64,000 nt of DNA from Veillonella sp. CHU740 (GTDB lineage Bacteria > Bacillota > Negativicutes > Veillonellales > Veillonellaceae), in assembly GCF_003992055.1 (NCBI RefSeq), contig NZ_RQVD01000003.1, forward strand, positions 124,001 to 188,000, given 5' to 3'. This document shows positions 1 through 7,999 of this stretch, one piece after another. Under the pieces are notes generated by a model. The model did no database searches, had not been told where the DNA came from, and saw only the letters and a list, made by a program, of their open reading frames with translations. The position numbers and the translations under genes are program-made. The stretch's first letter is position 1. Each line of letters starts with the position of its first letter.

Positions 1-546
1 CCAACTATCTTCACAGATCATAGGCGCAATTATGAAAGTACCGTGACGAGTAGGGATAGTGACAGGTTGATTAACAACAGTAAGCGGAATTTGCTTTTCT
101 TCAGATACTGTTGTGGCACTAGTAAAATACCGTGGTTCGTTAAAGTAGCGATAAGATGGTAATAATGTTTTAATCGTAAATGGATATGGTTGAGATTCGT
201 TATGTAATAATTTCCCCTGAGAAGCTACATATAGTGCATTATATTTTCGGAGACTTCCATCTTGATTTTGTAACTGATGATCTATAGCTACATTACCAAA
301 TACAATGGAGAGGTTAGAATCTTTTGTTGCTTTCACTAGTTCCTCACCATAGTAGAGACAATCTTTTACAAAAGAAATTTGATCCCATAGATCTCCTACA
401 AGATAGCCACTGATACATAACTCGGGAAAGATCAGAATATCGGTATTGACTGCTTTAGCATAAGCGATAGCCTGTAACATCGATTGATAGTTAATTTGCG
501 GTTGCCCCGGTTGTACTTGGATTTGACCAAAAGCAATACGAATCAT
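1..546 (-). CDS. nadE: NAD+ synthetase, glutamine-dependent (N-terminal glutaminase domain; 3' part beyond window)
   Basis: The minus-strand frame is open from an ATG at 546 to the window edge, giving 182 codons. The protein starts MIRIAFGQIQVQPGQPQ and is a nitrilase-fold glutaminase. It has the Glu motif FPELCISGY (E42), a KYNALYVA segment with the likely catalytic Lys, the family motif LPSYRYFNEPRYF, and the nucleophile Cys in MICEDSW just before the edge. In this family the domain makes ammonia from glutamine for a C-terminal synthetase that converts deamido-NAD to NAD. The synthetase half lies outside the window. An AAGGAG ribosome site precedes the ATG by 7-8 bases. A plain amidohydrolase is less likely because of the YRYFNEPRYF signature. 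Confidence 0.85.
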   Translation of the reverse strand, partial: MIRIAFGQIQVQPGQPQINYQSMLQAIAYAKAVNTDILIFPELCISGYLVGDLWDQISFVKDCLYYGEELVKATKDSNLSIVFGNVAIDHQLQNQDGSLRKYNALYVASQGKLLHNESQPYPFTIKTLLPSYRYFNEPRYFTSATTVSEEKQIPLTVVNQPVTIPTRHGTFIIAPMICEDSW

Positions 547-664
547 AAGAACTCCTTTTATAGTATCGTTAATAATCATAGTCTGAATGCTGTCATTATT
601 ATAGCATTCTTTTACAGTATTTGCTGTTAAGATGGCAAATGTTTGTAGAAAGTAGAAAAAGGTG

Positions 665-694
665 TTGACCATAGTTGATATTGTTTCTTATAAT
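665..694 (+). promoter_or_regulatory. Sigma-70-type promoter for the 761-1176 module
   Basis: TTGACC at 665-670 and TATAAT at 689-694 are separated by 18 bases, a near-consensus housekeeping promoter. Transcription would start near 701, about 60 bases before the first small gene. Confidence 0.6.
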
Positions 695-704
695 TTAAGT
701 ATAT

Positions 705-726
705 GTATACTGGTTTTATAGTATAC
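705..726. promoter_or_regulatory. Paired GTATAC palindromes, possible operator
   Basis: GTATAC occurs at 705-710 and again at 721-726, 16 bases apart. They sit immediately downstream of the predicted -10 box, over the likely start of transcription. The spacing of about one and a half helical turns and the HTH protein encoded just downstream make an autoregulatory operator conceivable. This is inference only. Confidence 0.3.
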
Positions 727-760
727 GAGTTATTGTTATATATGAGAGAGAGGGGATATA

Positions 761-919
761 ATGAAACGATATATGGTAAAATTTCACTATCCTAATAGCA
801 CAACCGTACATACAGCGTATGAAAGTGCCAGCTCTAGAAGCGAGGCAGCCAATAAGGTGAAAGCTCGTGAGGCCGGTTGTGGTCGCATAGTAAAAATTAT
901 TGCCACGATAGAGCGGTAA
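761..919 (+). CDS. Small protein of unknown function (52 aa)
   Basis: This 52-codon frame starts at ATG 761, behind a GAGAGGGG purine-rich site and the promoter at 665-694, and ends at TAA 917-919. The product (MKRYMVKFHYPNSTT...) is basic, lacks a signal peptide or membrane segment, and looks like a small beta-alpha-beta domain with a central Ala/Lys-rich helix. I do not recognise the family. It ends five bases before the HTH gene that follows, so the two are probably co-transcribed and translationally coupled. Confidence 0.6.
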   Translation: MKRYMVKFHYPNSTTVHTAYESASSRSEAANKVKAREAGCGRIVKIIATIER

Positions 920-924
920 GGTCT

Positions 925-1176
925 ATGCGAAAAGAGGGTAAAAAAGGAAAAGTACAGCGTATATTGATTATGCATCGGCGACTATTACAAGGTGAAACAC
1001 TGAATAAGCATGAGTTATCAGAGGAGTTTTGTATTAATGAACGATCTGTTCAGCGAGACATTGATGAATTACGAAATTATTTACATGAAGAGAATATAGA
1101 GTGTGGATATGATTTATGTATTCATTATGATACAAAGCGAAAAGGATATGTATTGATTCATATTGACCCTATGTAA
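925..1176 (+). CDS. Stand-alone HTH protein (DeoR/WYL-regulator N-terminal type)
   Basis: The product is 83 aa. Residues about 11-55 read as a winged helix-turn-helix of the HTH_11 type: RILIMHRRLLQGETLNKHEL, then SVQRDIDELRNYL, the recognition-helix pattern of WYL-domain regulators. The usual C-terminal WYL effector domain is absent; the chain ends in a short beta-rich tail (GYDLCIHYDTKRKGYVLIHI) that may complete the wing. The frame could be extended to a TTG at 877, but ATG 925 falls right after the stop of the upstream small gene and is preferred despite a weak ribosome site (AAGG at 918-921). It probably binds DNA; the target is unknown. Confidence 0.6.
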   Translation: MRKEGKKGKVQRILIMHRRLLQGETLNKHELSEEFCINERSVQRDIDELRNYLHEENIECGYDLCIHYDTKRKGYVLIHIDPM

Positions 1177-1270
1177 TCGAATGCGAATGAAGATGATTCT
1201 TTACGAGCGATGGTGGTTATCGTGTTTATATCTAAAAAGGATATAAATCCATGTAAGAAAGGATAAAACT

Positions 1271-1756
1271 ATGTTAAAAAAGATAGCGCTAGCAGGCGTA
1301 TTAGCAATGGGAATGATGGTGACAGGACAGGCAAAAGTAGCACCTACGACGTATATAGGAAATGGTACACTTGCATATTTTGATTATAATACGAATTTCC
1401 CACAAATGTATTCACGCATGGGGATGGGACAATACATGGATAGAACATCTGCTGTCATAGTAGAACAAACTTCTAGTAAAATGATTATAGCAGTAAATAC
1501 ATTTTTTGTAAGTGGTGCTGATACAAGTAGCCCTAGCATGTATGGATATACAACGAGAAAGTTCTTATATGATCTTGTTAATAAACGCTTATATGCATTC
1601 GATGATAATGGTAACACAAGACAGATAAGACCAGATGATATGGAAGCGGCGACTAGAGGATCTATACAGCCAGCAGAAGCAGCCTATTATATTTTGACAG
1701 GTGAAAAGTTCTTTGGTCGTAGTCGATTCCTTCAAGAATTTTATGATCGTTTGTAA
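1271..1756 (+). CDS. Secreted protein of unknown function
   Basis: This 161-aa protein has a clear Sec signal peptide: basic MLKK, a hydrophobic core to about residue 19, and a likely cleavage after GQA (residue 21). The mature part has about 140 residues rich in Tyr, Met and Thr and no cysteine, so it would be exported to the periplasm or beyond. It resembles the short secreted or surface proteins common in Veillonella, but I do not recognise a named domain. The ribosome site AAGAAAGGA lies 6-8 bases before the ATG. The upstream gap (1177-1270) holds only a small hairpin (TTTATATC at 1225-1232 against 1240-1247). Confidence 0.6.
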   Translation: MLKKIALAGVLAMGMMVTGQAKVAPTTYIGNGTLAYFDYNTNFPQMYSRMGMGQYMDRTSAVIVEQTSSKMIIAVNTFFVSGADTSSPSMYGYTTRKFLYDLVNKRLYAFDDNGNTRQIRPDDMEAATRGSIQPAEAAYYILTGEKFFGRSRFLQEFYDRL

Positions 1757-1825
1757 GATGAACGGTAGAGTTTAAATATTTTCATATTCCATTATAAAAT
1801 CACTCTACGCATGATCTCTTCTCTA

Positions 1826-1834
1826 TGCTATAAT
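1826..1834 (+). promoter_or_regulatory. Extended -10 promoter element
   Basis: TGCTATAAT (TGn followed by TATAAT) lies 67 bases upstream of the acyltransferase start. No good -35 hexamer is visible at the right distance. Confidence 0.4.
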
Positions 1835-1900
1835 GTAGATTATATATCAACGAAAGTAGTTTTATAGTCTTGTCGCCATGCGAGGAAAGGGAGAAATGTC

Positions 1901-3790
1901 ATGTCACCAGAGTTAGAAGAACCTCATCAAGGAGCCATTTCAGGTGTAAAAAAACGTAATAACGGGGCAAAATCAGAGAAATTTGTGAGGGGGATTGATG
2001 GTCTCAAAGGAATTGCCATTTTAGGTGTTACATTGTATCATTTGTTCCCCACAGCCGGTAGTGGTGGATTTTTAGGGGTATCTCTTTTCTTCCTTTTATC
2101 GGGGTATCTATTGGCTTTCACAACGAATCTACAGTGGAAACAACATACCTATAGTGTGGGTCGATATTTTGTGCGGAGAGCACAGCGATTGTTTATCCCG
2201 TTAATTTTAATGGTGACAGTTATCCTTGGTCTCTGTTATGCTATAGTTCCTGAGACATTAGCGGGGATTCGACCTGAAATTATATCTATCTTTTTAGGGT
2301 ACAATAACTGGTGGCAAATTGCTCAAAATGCAGATTACTTTACTCGACTTGTCAATACATCTCCTTTTACTCATATGTGGTTTATGGGAGTGGAATTGCA
2401 ATATATTGTGGTCTGGCCGTTTCTATTTTGGACGTACCGAATATTGACGAAACAATGGGGTTATAAATTAGGCCTTGTTTGGATTGGCTTATTGACGGTC
2501 GGTACATCTATGATTATGCCTCTTACCTATAGTGAAGGGATGGATGTTTCTCGCTTCTACTATGGTACAGATACACGAGTGTTTGCCTTACTGTTAGGGG
2601 CAGCATTAGGATTACATCGTAGTGAGAAAAAGAAATATCGAAAATCTACGGCACAAGGCAATGTGATGGGTGCTATTTGGTTGACCTTAGCGACGATAGC
2701 AACAGGTATTGGTTATTTCTATTTAGATGGACAAAGCCCTCTTACTTACACTCTGTGGATGACGGCATTTACAGTTCTATTTGCTTTCATGGTGTGGCTT
2801 GTTGAAAGACCAAGTACTCCGTTAGGGACATTAGTAGATGTGCCTATCTTGAAATGGTTAGGAAAGCATAGTTATGGATTGTTTTTGTGGCAGTATCCAA
2901 TTATCTATTTATTTGAACAGAATGGAATTATAGACTATTTTGAGTCATCTATAGGATATTATATTGTGTTAGTACTTACTATCATTTTAGTGTCCGTATG
3001 GAGTGAGGCTGTTACAAACTGGTGTTTTCGTCAGACAACATTGCGGGATTATGTCGCTATATTACGATCTTATTTCATAAAAGTTGTTTCCGTAGTAGCG
3101 GCTCTTTGTGTATTACTAGGTATCTATGCATTGGCCACAGTACCTTCAGAGAAGCAACAAGATGTGAATGATTTACAAATGCGATTGACTAGAAATGCTG
3201 CATCACAAGCGGCAGAAAATGCTAAGGAAGTTGATTTGACATCTGTAGATGATCCTAAAGGCATGATTCACATGGCGGCTATTGGTGACTCTGTTATGCT
3301 TGGTTCTTCTCACGCGATGCGAAAAGATTTTGCAGGGATACAAATCGATGCAAAAGTATCTCGCTATATAGGGGCCGGATTAGATGTAGCAAAGCAATTT
3401 GATGCACAAAATCTACTAGGTGATGTAGTATTAGTTGGTCTTGGTACCAACGGTCCAATTACGGGATACTATGAAGATAAAACTAAGGCATTTGTAGACT
3501 ACCTTGGTTCAGAACGTCAAATCTTCTGGGTTAATAACTATGCACCGGGAGTCCAATGGATTGATGAAAATAATGAGTACCTGAAGCAATTAGCAGAGGA
3601 ACATCCTAATATTCATATCATTGATTGGGCTAGTATAGCAGCCAAGCATCGAGATTGGTTGGGTGATGATGGTATTCATCCAAATGATACTGGTGTAAAA
3701 GAATATTCTAAGTTCATTCATGATGAGATGAAAAAAGAATTGCTAAAAATAGAAGCAGATTCTAAATCTAAAAAACACAAAAAACGATAA
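1901..3790 (+). CDS. Acyltransferase 3 / SGNH-hydrolase fusion (OatA-like cell-envelope O-acetyltransferase)
   Basis: This 629-aa protein has about ten hydrophobic segments between residues 35 and 415, which form an acyltransferase-3 domain. The conserved His lies in TLYHLFP (H47), followed by GGFLGVSLFFLLSGYLL. The C-terminal part (about 450-610) is an extracytoplasmic SGNH esterase-fold domain: GDSV with Ser464, GLGTN with Asn517, and DGIHP with Asp590 and His593. Such fusions move acetyl groups across the membrane and attach them to peptidoglycan or surface glycans; the acceptor cannot be told from sequence. The tail is Lys-rich. The ATG at 1901 follows GAGGAAAGGGAG. It is monocistronic, bounded by the repeat at 3816-3963. 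Confidence 0.85.
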   Translation: MSPELEEPHQGAISGVKKRNNGAKSEKFVRGIDGLKGIAILGVTLYHLFPTAGSGGFLGVSLFFLLSGYLLAFTTNLQWKQHTYSVGRYFVRRAQRLFIPLILMVTVILGLCYAIVPETLAGIRPEIISIFLGYNNWWQIAQNADYFTRLVNTSPFTHMWFMGVELQYIVVWPFLFWTYRILTKQWGYKLGLVWIGLLTVGTSMIMPLTYSEGMDVSRFYYGTDTRVFALLLGAALGLHRSEKKKYRKSTAQGNVMGAIWLTLATIATGIGYFYLDGQSPLTYTLWMTAFTVLFAFMVWLVERPSTPLGTLVDVPILKWLGKHSYGLFLWQYPIIYLFEQNGIIDYFESSIGYYIVLVLTIILVSVWSEAVTNWCFRQTTLRDYVAILRSYFIKVVSVVAALCVLLGIYALATVPSEKQQDVNDLQMRLTRNAASQAAENAKEVDLTSVDDPKGMIHMAAIGDSVMLGSSHAMRKDFAGIQIDAKVSRYIGAGLDVAKQFDAQNLLGDVVLVGLGTNGPITGYYEDKTKAFVDYLGSERQIFWVNNYAPGVQWIDENNEYLKQLAEEHPNIHIIDWASIAAKHRDWLGDDGIHPNDTGVKEYSKFIHDEMKKELLKIEADSKSKKHKKR

Positions 3791-3815
3791 TTATATCTAT
3801 AAATTATAAACTTGA

Positions 3816-3963
3816 AGCTATTTTGTTACAGCTCCTAAGTGCGTCTAAAATGGAAAAACTACCAAGATATCTTGTGATAGTACTATCTCAAGAACCTTGG
3901 TAGTTTCTGCATGTAAAAAGGGCTGTAACTAAAATGTAAAAAAGTACATTTTGTTACAGCCCC
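3816..3963. repeat. Hairpin-rich intergenic repeat with CTGTAAC ends
   Basis: The element contains three parts. At 3816-3835 there is a 20-mer whose reverse complement matches 25937-25956 at 18 of 20 positions. At 3856-3906 a long hairpin has outer arms 3856-3866 and 3896-3906 that pair perfectly over 11 bases and a nested dyad (CTTGtGATAGT / ACTATCtCAAG) between them. At 3920-3962 a second hairpin pairs GGGCTGTAAC with GTTACAGCCC and continues through AAAATGTA / TACATTTT. It may terminate transcription of the acyltransferase gene, but repeated ends and stacked dyads suggest a dispersed palindromic (REP/MITE-like) element. The remaining gap to 4036 is AT-rich leader sequence. Confidence 0.6.
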
Positions 3964-4036
3964 ATTTTATATGCATTAGAAATATGGTATGCTATAGGTA
4001 AGTATTATAATAAGTCATTACAATAAGGAGAAAACT

Positions 4037-4957
4037 ATGTTTTGTATGAATTGCGGCGCAAAACAACCTGATAATAGTGTGTTTTGTGGCTCCTGTGGAA
4101 CAAGATTAAATGGGCCAGAAAGTGTGGAAACTGAAAAACGAGCACATCAAGATCAGATGGGACAACCTAATAGCATCCATCAGATGACTCAAGAGATGAA
4201 GAACCAAGTAGATGCTGTAGATAAGCAACAAGTGCTCGACTTTGTGTTTGGTGGCGGTAGAGGTGTACAAGATGTTGCATCTGTGTGGAAACAAGGTGTG
4301 GGGTTACTAAAAGAATATCTTCAGTTAGGATTTACGGCAGCTACGTCTAGATTATTTGATGTAGGGAATCGATCAAGTCGAACAGAGTTCTTCAGAACTA
4401 TGATAGGACTATCACTCTTATATTTTATTGTGATTAGTGTCTGTGGCTTACTATTGTATGCTGAAATAGCGCTTACTGTTAAAGGCATAAAGATTCGTGA
4501 CCTTAGTGATTTACTATTTGGGTTTGCATCATTTGGTAAAGCCATAGAACCTGGTATTTTAGCATATTTGTCTTTATTCTTGAGCATTGTCATTGGTATT
4601 GGCAATCTAACGAATTTAGTGCGCCGTGCTCATGATATTAATAAAAACGGCATTTGGGTATTATGGCCTCTAGTATTAGTATTGATTCCTAAGTTCCATC
4701 TTTGGGGAAGTATTCTAACATTTGTATTAATGACTTGGAGAATTTTTGTATTATCTACTACAAAAGATGATAAAGAATTTAATCAATTTGGGCGCTATGT
4801 TCCATATACAAGCGTACATGAAGAACCAGAAATTTCTATGGAACTAGGTGTGGTATATACAGTACAAAGTGTCATACATTCTTTAATGACAACTATGGGA
4901 TTAGTAGTATTTGTTCAATGGATGTTCATTTGGCTCGAATTGTACTCAAAATTTTAA
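4037..4957 (+). CDS. Zinc-ribbon DUF805-type membrane protein
   Basis: This 306-aa protein begins with a zinc-ribbon: FCMNCGA and FCGSCGT give Cys3, Cys6, Cys17 and Cys20. After a polar linker (25-110) comes a membrane domain with the DUF805 pattern: RSSRTEFFRT before the first membrane helix, RRAHDINKNGIW between later helices, and a conserved end FNQFGRYVPY. About four hydrophobic segments lie between 125 and 300. The molecular role of DUF805 is not established. It shares the N-terminal zinc-ribbon idea with the gene at 6069, two genes away. The ribosome site AAGGAGAAA precedes the ATG. Confidence 0.75.
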   Translation: MFCMNCGAKQPDNSVFCGSCGTRLNGPESVETEKRAHQDQMGQPNSIHQMTQEMKNQVDAVDKQQVLDFVFGGGRGVQDVASVWKQGVGLLKEYLQLGFTAATSRLFDVGNRSSRTEFFRTMIGLSLLYFIVISVCGLLLYAEIALTVKGIKIRDLSDLLFGFASFGKAIEPGILAYLSLFLSIVIGIGNLTNLVRRAHDINKNGIWVLWPLVLVLIPKFHLWGSILTFVLMTWRIFVLSTTKDDKEFNQFGRYVPYTSVHEEPEISMELGVVYTVQSVIHSLMTTMGLVVFVQWMFIWLELYSKF

Positions 4958-5017
4958 TTATATTTAAAAGATATACTAGTTGTATCAGCATCGTAGTATA
5001 AACAAAAAGGAGAGACT

Positions 5018-5986
5018 ATGAAAAAGAAGAACTACAAATTAGCAATGGGACTTCTTTTCTCCATATCATTGACATGCCTTTCTGTGGGATGTGGAGTAGC
5101 ATCAACTAGTCAGACATCTCAAGAGAATATTATGTCCAAAAGTGAGATATCTTCTTCTGATCAGAATGATGTTCACACATATGGAGATGCTGTAGAGAAC
5201 AAGCAGAAGGCTAGACAAAAGTTATCACAGATTAGTGACTCAATACAATTGGCTCCGTATGAATCCGTATATATTGGTTATCATGGTGAGTCGGTGGTAA
5301 AGCAATCTAAGCCTATGCGTGCAGCAAGTATGATTAAAGTGTATATTTTAGGCTACTTGTTTGAAGAAGTAGAGGCCGGACGTATTTCCTTAGACGAGAC
5401 AATTTTATTGCAACGTTCAGATCAAGTTGGTGGAGCGGGAATATTATCTGGCTATTCTGTAGGAACGGCTTTGACCATAGATGAATTAGCAAAGTTAATG
5501 ATTACAGTAAGTGATAATACAGCCACGAATATATTAATCCACCGACTGGGAATGGAAAATATCAATACGTATATTGTTAAGCATGGATATGCAGATACAA
5601 AATTACAGCGAAATATGATGGACTTGACTGCCATCGAAGAAGGGCGAGAAAACTATACATCTGCCAAAGATTTAGGAACTTGGTTTATGAATCTGTTAGA
5701 TGGAAAGAACATGTCAGGTGCATCTAGAGAAAAGATGTTGACCTATTTATTAGGTCAAACGGATACAGAGACATTTAATGAAGCCCTACCCAATCGATCG
5801 ATTGCTCATAAAACAGGTGAATTAGGAGGCGTATATCATGATGGTGGGATTATCTTTCAAAATCATGATGGAAATAAAGAAAATGCCTATGTGCTAATTA
5901 CGTTAAGTGATCCCTATCAACTTCGAGGAGCGGAAATATATCATTTTAGAAATATAGCAACTTATGTTGATGACAGTATATTTTAG
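5018..5986 (+). CDS. Class A beta-lactamase-fold serine hydrolase, probable lipoprotein
   Basis: This 322-aa exported protein has a lipobox-like LSVGC (Cys25, with an atypical -3 residue) and a Ser/Gln-rich linker to about residue 55. The penicilloyl-serine transferase motifs are present in order: SMIK (S104, K107), SDN (S165-N167) and KTG (K265-G267). The omega loop does not show the Glu-x-x-Leu-Asn signature used for deacylation in true class A enzymes; the aligned stretch reads QRNMMDLTAIEEG. That makes efficient beta-lactamase activity doubtful and leaves a DD-peptidase-like or esterase role open. Its neighbours on both sides are envelope membrane proteins. AAAGGAGAGA precedes the ATG. 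Confidence 0.8.
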   Translation: MKKKNYKLAMGLLFSISLTCLSVGCGVASTSQTSQENIMSKSEISSSDQNDVHTYGDAVENKQKARQKLSQISDSIQLAPYESVYIGYHGESVVKQSKPMRAASMIKVYILGYLFEEVEAGRISLDETILLQRSDQVGGAGILSGYSVGTALTIDELAKLMITVSDNTATNILIHRLGMENINTYIVKHGYADTKLQRNMMDLTAIEEGRENYTSAKDLGTWFMNLLDGKNMSGASREKMLTYLLGQTDTETFNEALPNRSIAHKTGELGGVYHDGGIIFQNHDGNKENAYVLITLSDPYQLRGAEIYHFRNIATYVDDSIF

Positions 5987-6068
5987 GTATTTGAATAACT
6001 AGTATGTATAATACTCTTGTGGTTTTATAGTTTTTTGTAGTATTTTTAGTAAATAATAAGGGGGACCT

Positions 6069-6878
6069 ATGAAAGTCTGTACTAATTGCCAAACATCAAA
6101 TGAAGAGGGTTCAAAGTTCTGTAATTCTTGTGGAAGTACATTTAATGACATTTGTAGTAAATGTGGTGAAAGCATTGAAGGGATGACTAAGTTCTGCCGC
6201 CATTGCGGAACGCCAATTGGCGGACAGGCAGGGGCTCCTGTTGGTGTGCAACCAGTATCTGCACAACCGAATCAGCAGCAACATATGGGGCAACAACAGG
6301 TTGCCTATTCCAATGGAAATCAAGGGAAAGATGATTTTTATAAAACTTTGAAGTGGATTGTAATTGCCTTTGCTGTTGTTATTTTAGGTATCGTAGGATG
6401 GTATTTTACATCGAATGATAGTAAACCAGTAGTTACTAAAGCCCCAGAAGTGACAACTGAAGATACGAAGGCAAAAGAAGCTGAAAAAGAAAAGGCTAAA
6501 GCGGCAGAAGCACAAAAATTGCAAGCTCAGATGACTAAAGAAGCACAACAAGCTGCTGTTAATCGATTAATGGAATTTGAATCCGTTTTAAAATCCATGG
6601 CGGACGATATCAATGGTGGTTCGATTACATCGGGTATGGCAACACAATCTTTCCGATCTAGCAAAGTACAACAAGTGACTATTGATAGTGAAACTATGAA
6701 TAGACTTGATCCAACGAGCCGTTCTGCAATTCAAGACATGAATAATCTTCAAAAAGAACGCATGAATGCCATGTTTGATGGTTTACGTGGTTACCAATAT
6801 CGCTATGCTGAGGGTGGTAAAATGTATGACTTGTTCTACTCTAAACTAGATGAATTTAAATCTGCTCGTGGACTATAA
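6069..6878 (+). CDS. Double zinc-ribbon, single-pass membrane protein
   Basis: This 269-aa protein has two zinc ribbons at the N-terminus: Cys4, 7, 18, 21 and Cys29, 32, 43, 46. A Gln/Pro-rich linker follows (about 50-90), then one membrane helix (about 94-113), a charged Ala/Lys/Glu coiled coil (about 130-165) and a helical C-terminal domain. With cytoplasmic ribbons, the coiled coil would be outside. No named family is recognised beyond zinc_ribbon. The lipoprotein gene at 6912 follows 33 bases later, so the pair is likely co-expressed. The site AAGGGGG precedes the ATG. Confidence 0.7.
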   Translation: MKVCTNCQTSNEEGSKFCNSCGSTFNDICSKCGESIEGMTKFCRHCGTPIGGQAGAPVGVQPVSAQPNQQQHMGQQQVAYSNGNQGKDDFYKTLKWIVIAFAVVILGIVGWYFTSNDSKPVVTKAPEVTTEDTKAKEAEKEKAKAAEAQKLQAQMTKEAQQAAVNRLMEFESVLKSMADDINGGSITSGMATQSFRSSKVQQVTIDSETMNRLDPTSRSAIQDMNNLQKERMNAMFDGLRGYQYRYAEGGKMYDLFYSKLDEFKSARGL

Positions 6879-6911
6879 TAAGGAGACATGACTAAATAAG
6901 GGGACATGAGT

Positions 6912-7757
6912 ATGAAGCTTATAAAAGCGATGAGTACAATGGCTTTGGGAGCCTGTTTATTATTGGTATCCGGATGTTTTACTGCAGAGATTGGAACAAC
7001 AATACGGCAAGATGGAGCTGTACATCAACATGTTGAGATGGGGATGGATCCATCAGTTGCTGCATTGGTAAGAGAAAAAGGAAAGTCATTTGATGAACAA
7101 CGGGCTGACTTTTCTAAGCGTGGCTTTACAATCACAAACACAGAGAATGGGTTTACAGCTGATAAAGAGTATCCTAATATTCAATCTTTGGTCGGTTCGG
7201 GAATTAAGTTATTTAATCCAACGGAAGATGGAAAAGGTGTAAAATACAGAAAAGGTTTTTTCTATGATACATACAGCTTTGATTTGATTTTACCGGAAGA
7301 TGCTAACAAAAAAGATAATAAGAATACTGACTTTGAATCAAAAGCTATGGCAAAAAAAATTTTAGAATCAGCAGAATCTAATTATACTTTAAACTTGCCA
7401 GAACCTACGCTTCGTACAAATTCTACCGATGTTTCAAATCAGAATAGGACGCTACGATGGAATTTACTGGATAACTTTATCGATGGAGAAGAAATTCAAA
7501 TTCAAGCTGATTTCCTCATCCACCATGATAAAAATATAAAATTAGTTCAATACTTAGGAGCTATACTCTTTATTGGTGCTTTAGGATTGGTAGGTATAGG
7601 TATCTACCGTAGACATATTGATGGCAAAAAGTTTCTGTTGGTTGGGGGCATTGCCTGTATTGTACTGACCATTACAGGGGCTATGCTATACCATAATTAT
7701 ACACATCCACCTACATTGACAGAGGCAGATCGCATTGTGCTTACTGATACAAAATAA
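6912..7757 (+). CDS. LppM-like (DUF3153-type) membrane lipoprotein
   Basis: Start ATG 6912 is chosen over ATG 6906 because AAGGGG at 6897-6902 is then about 9 bases away. The 281-aa product has a lipoprotein signal with LVSGC (Cys22). The extracytoplasmic domain (TAEIGTTIRQDGAVHQHVEM and onwards) resembles LppM/DUF3153 proteins in its alternating beta pattern. Two C-terminal membrane helices follow, at about 214-232 and 240-262, so the protein would be anchored at both ends. Function unknown. A strong terminator at 7799-7834 closes the group. Confidence 0.65.
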   Translation: MKLIKAMSTMALGACLLLVSGCFTAEIGTTIRQDGAVHQHVEMGMDPSVAALVREKGKSFDEQRADFSKRGFTITNTENGFTADKEYPNIQSLVGSGIKLFNPTEDGKGVKYRKGFFYDTYSFDLILPEDANKKDNKNTDFESKAMAKKILESAESNYTLNLPEPTLRTNSTDVSNQNRTLRWNLLDNFIDGEEIQIQADFLIHHDKNIKLVQYLGAILFIGALGLVGIGIYRRHIDGKKFLLVGGIACIVLTITGAMLYHNYTHPPTLTEADRIVLTDTK

Positions 7758-7798
7758 GTGGATACCAATCTATAATTACAACTACATAGTGCTGTATT

Positions 7799-7834
7799 AG
7801 CAGTCATAAGATTAATTCTTATGACTGCTTTTTT
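7799..7834 (+). terminator. Rho-independent terminator
   Basis: A perfect 13-bp stem (7799-7811 with 7817-7829) has a five-base loop and ends in a run of T. It separates the envelope genes from the pilus operon. The rest of the gap (7835-7999) shows no clear gene; short frames there overlap the terminator and were rejected. Confidence 0.85.
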
Positions 7835-7999
7835 CTTTGTATTCAATTACGAAGATTGTCATTATGTTAAGCAAATTTACTTATATCATGGACTACGAGT
7901 CAATGCTGATTGTCAGGAAATAGTGACTGTTAAGAGTGTTTGCAAGGGTATTTATGGCATAAGAAGAATTGTAACTATACGAGTAAAGGAGGTGATGGA

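Noticed and set aside
1765-1808. GTAGAGT / ACTCTAC inverted repeat after the secreted-protein gene
   Set aside because: The arms are only 7 bp, the loop is long and there is no T tail; not enough to call a terminator.
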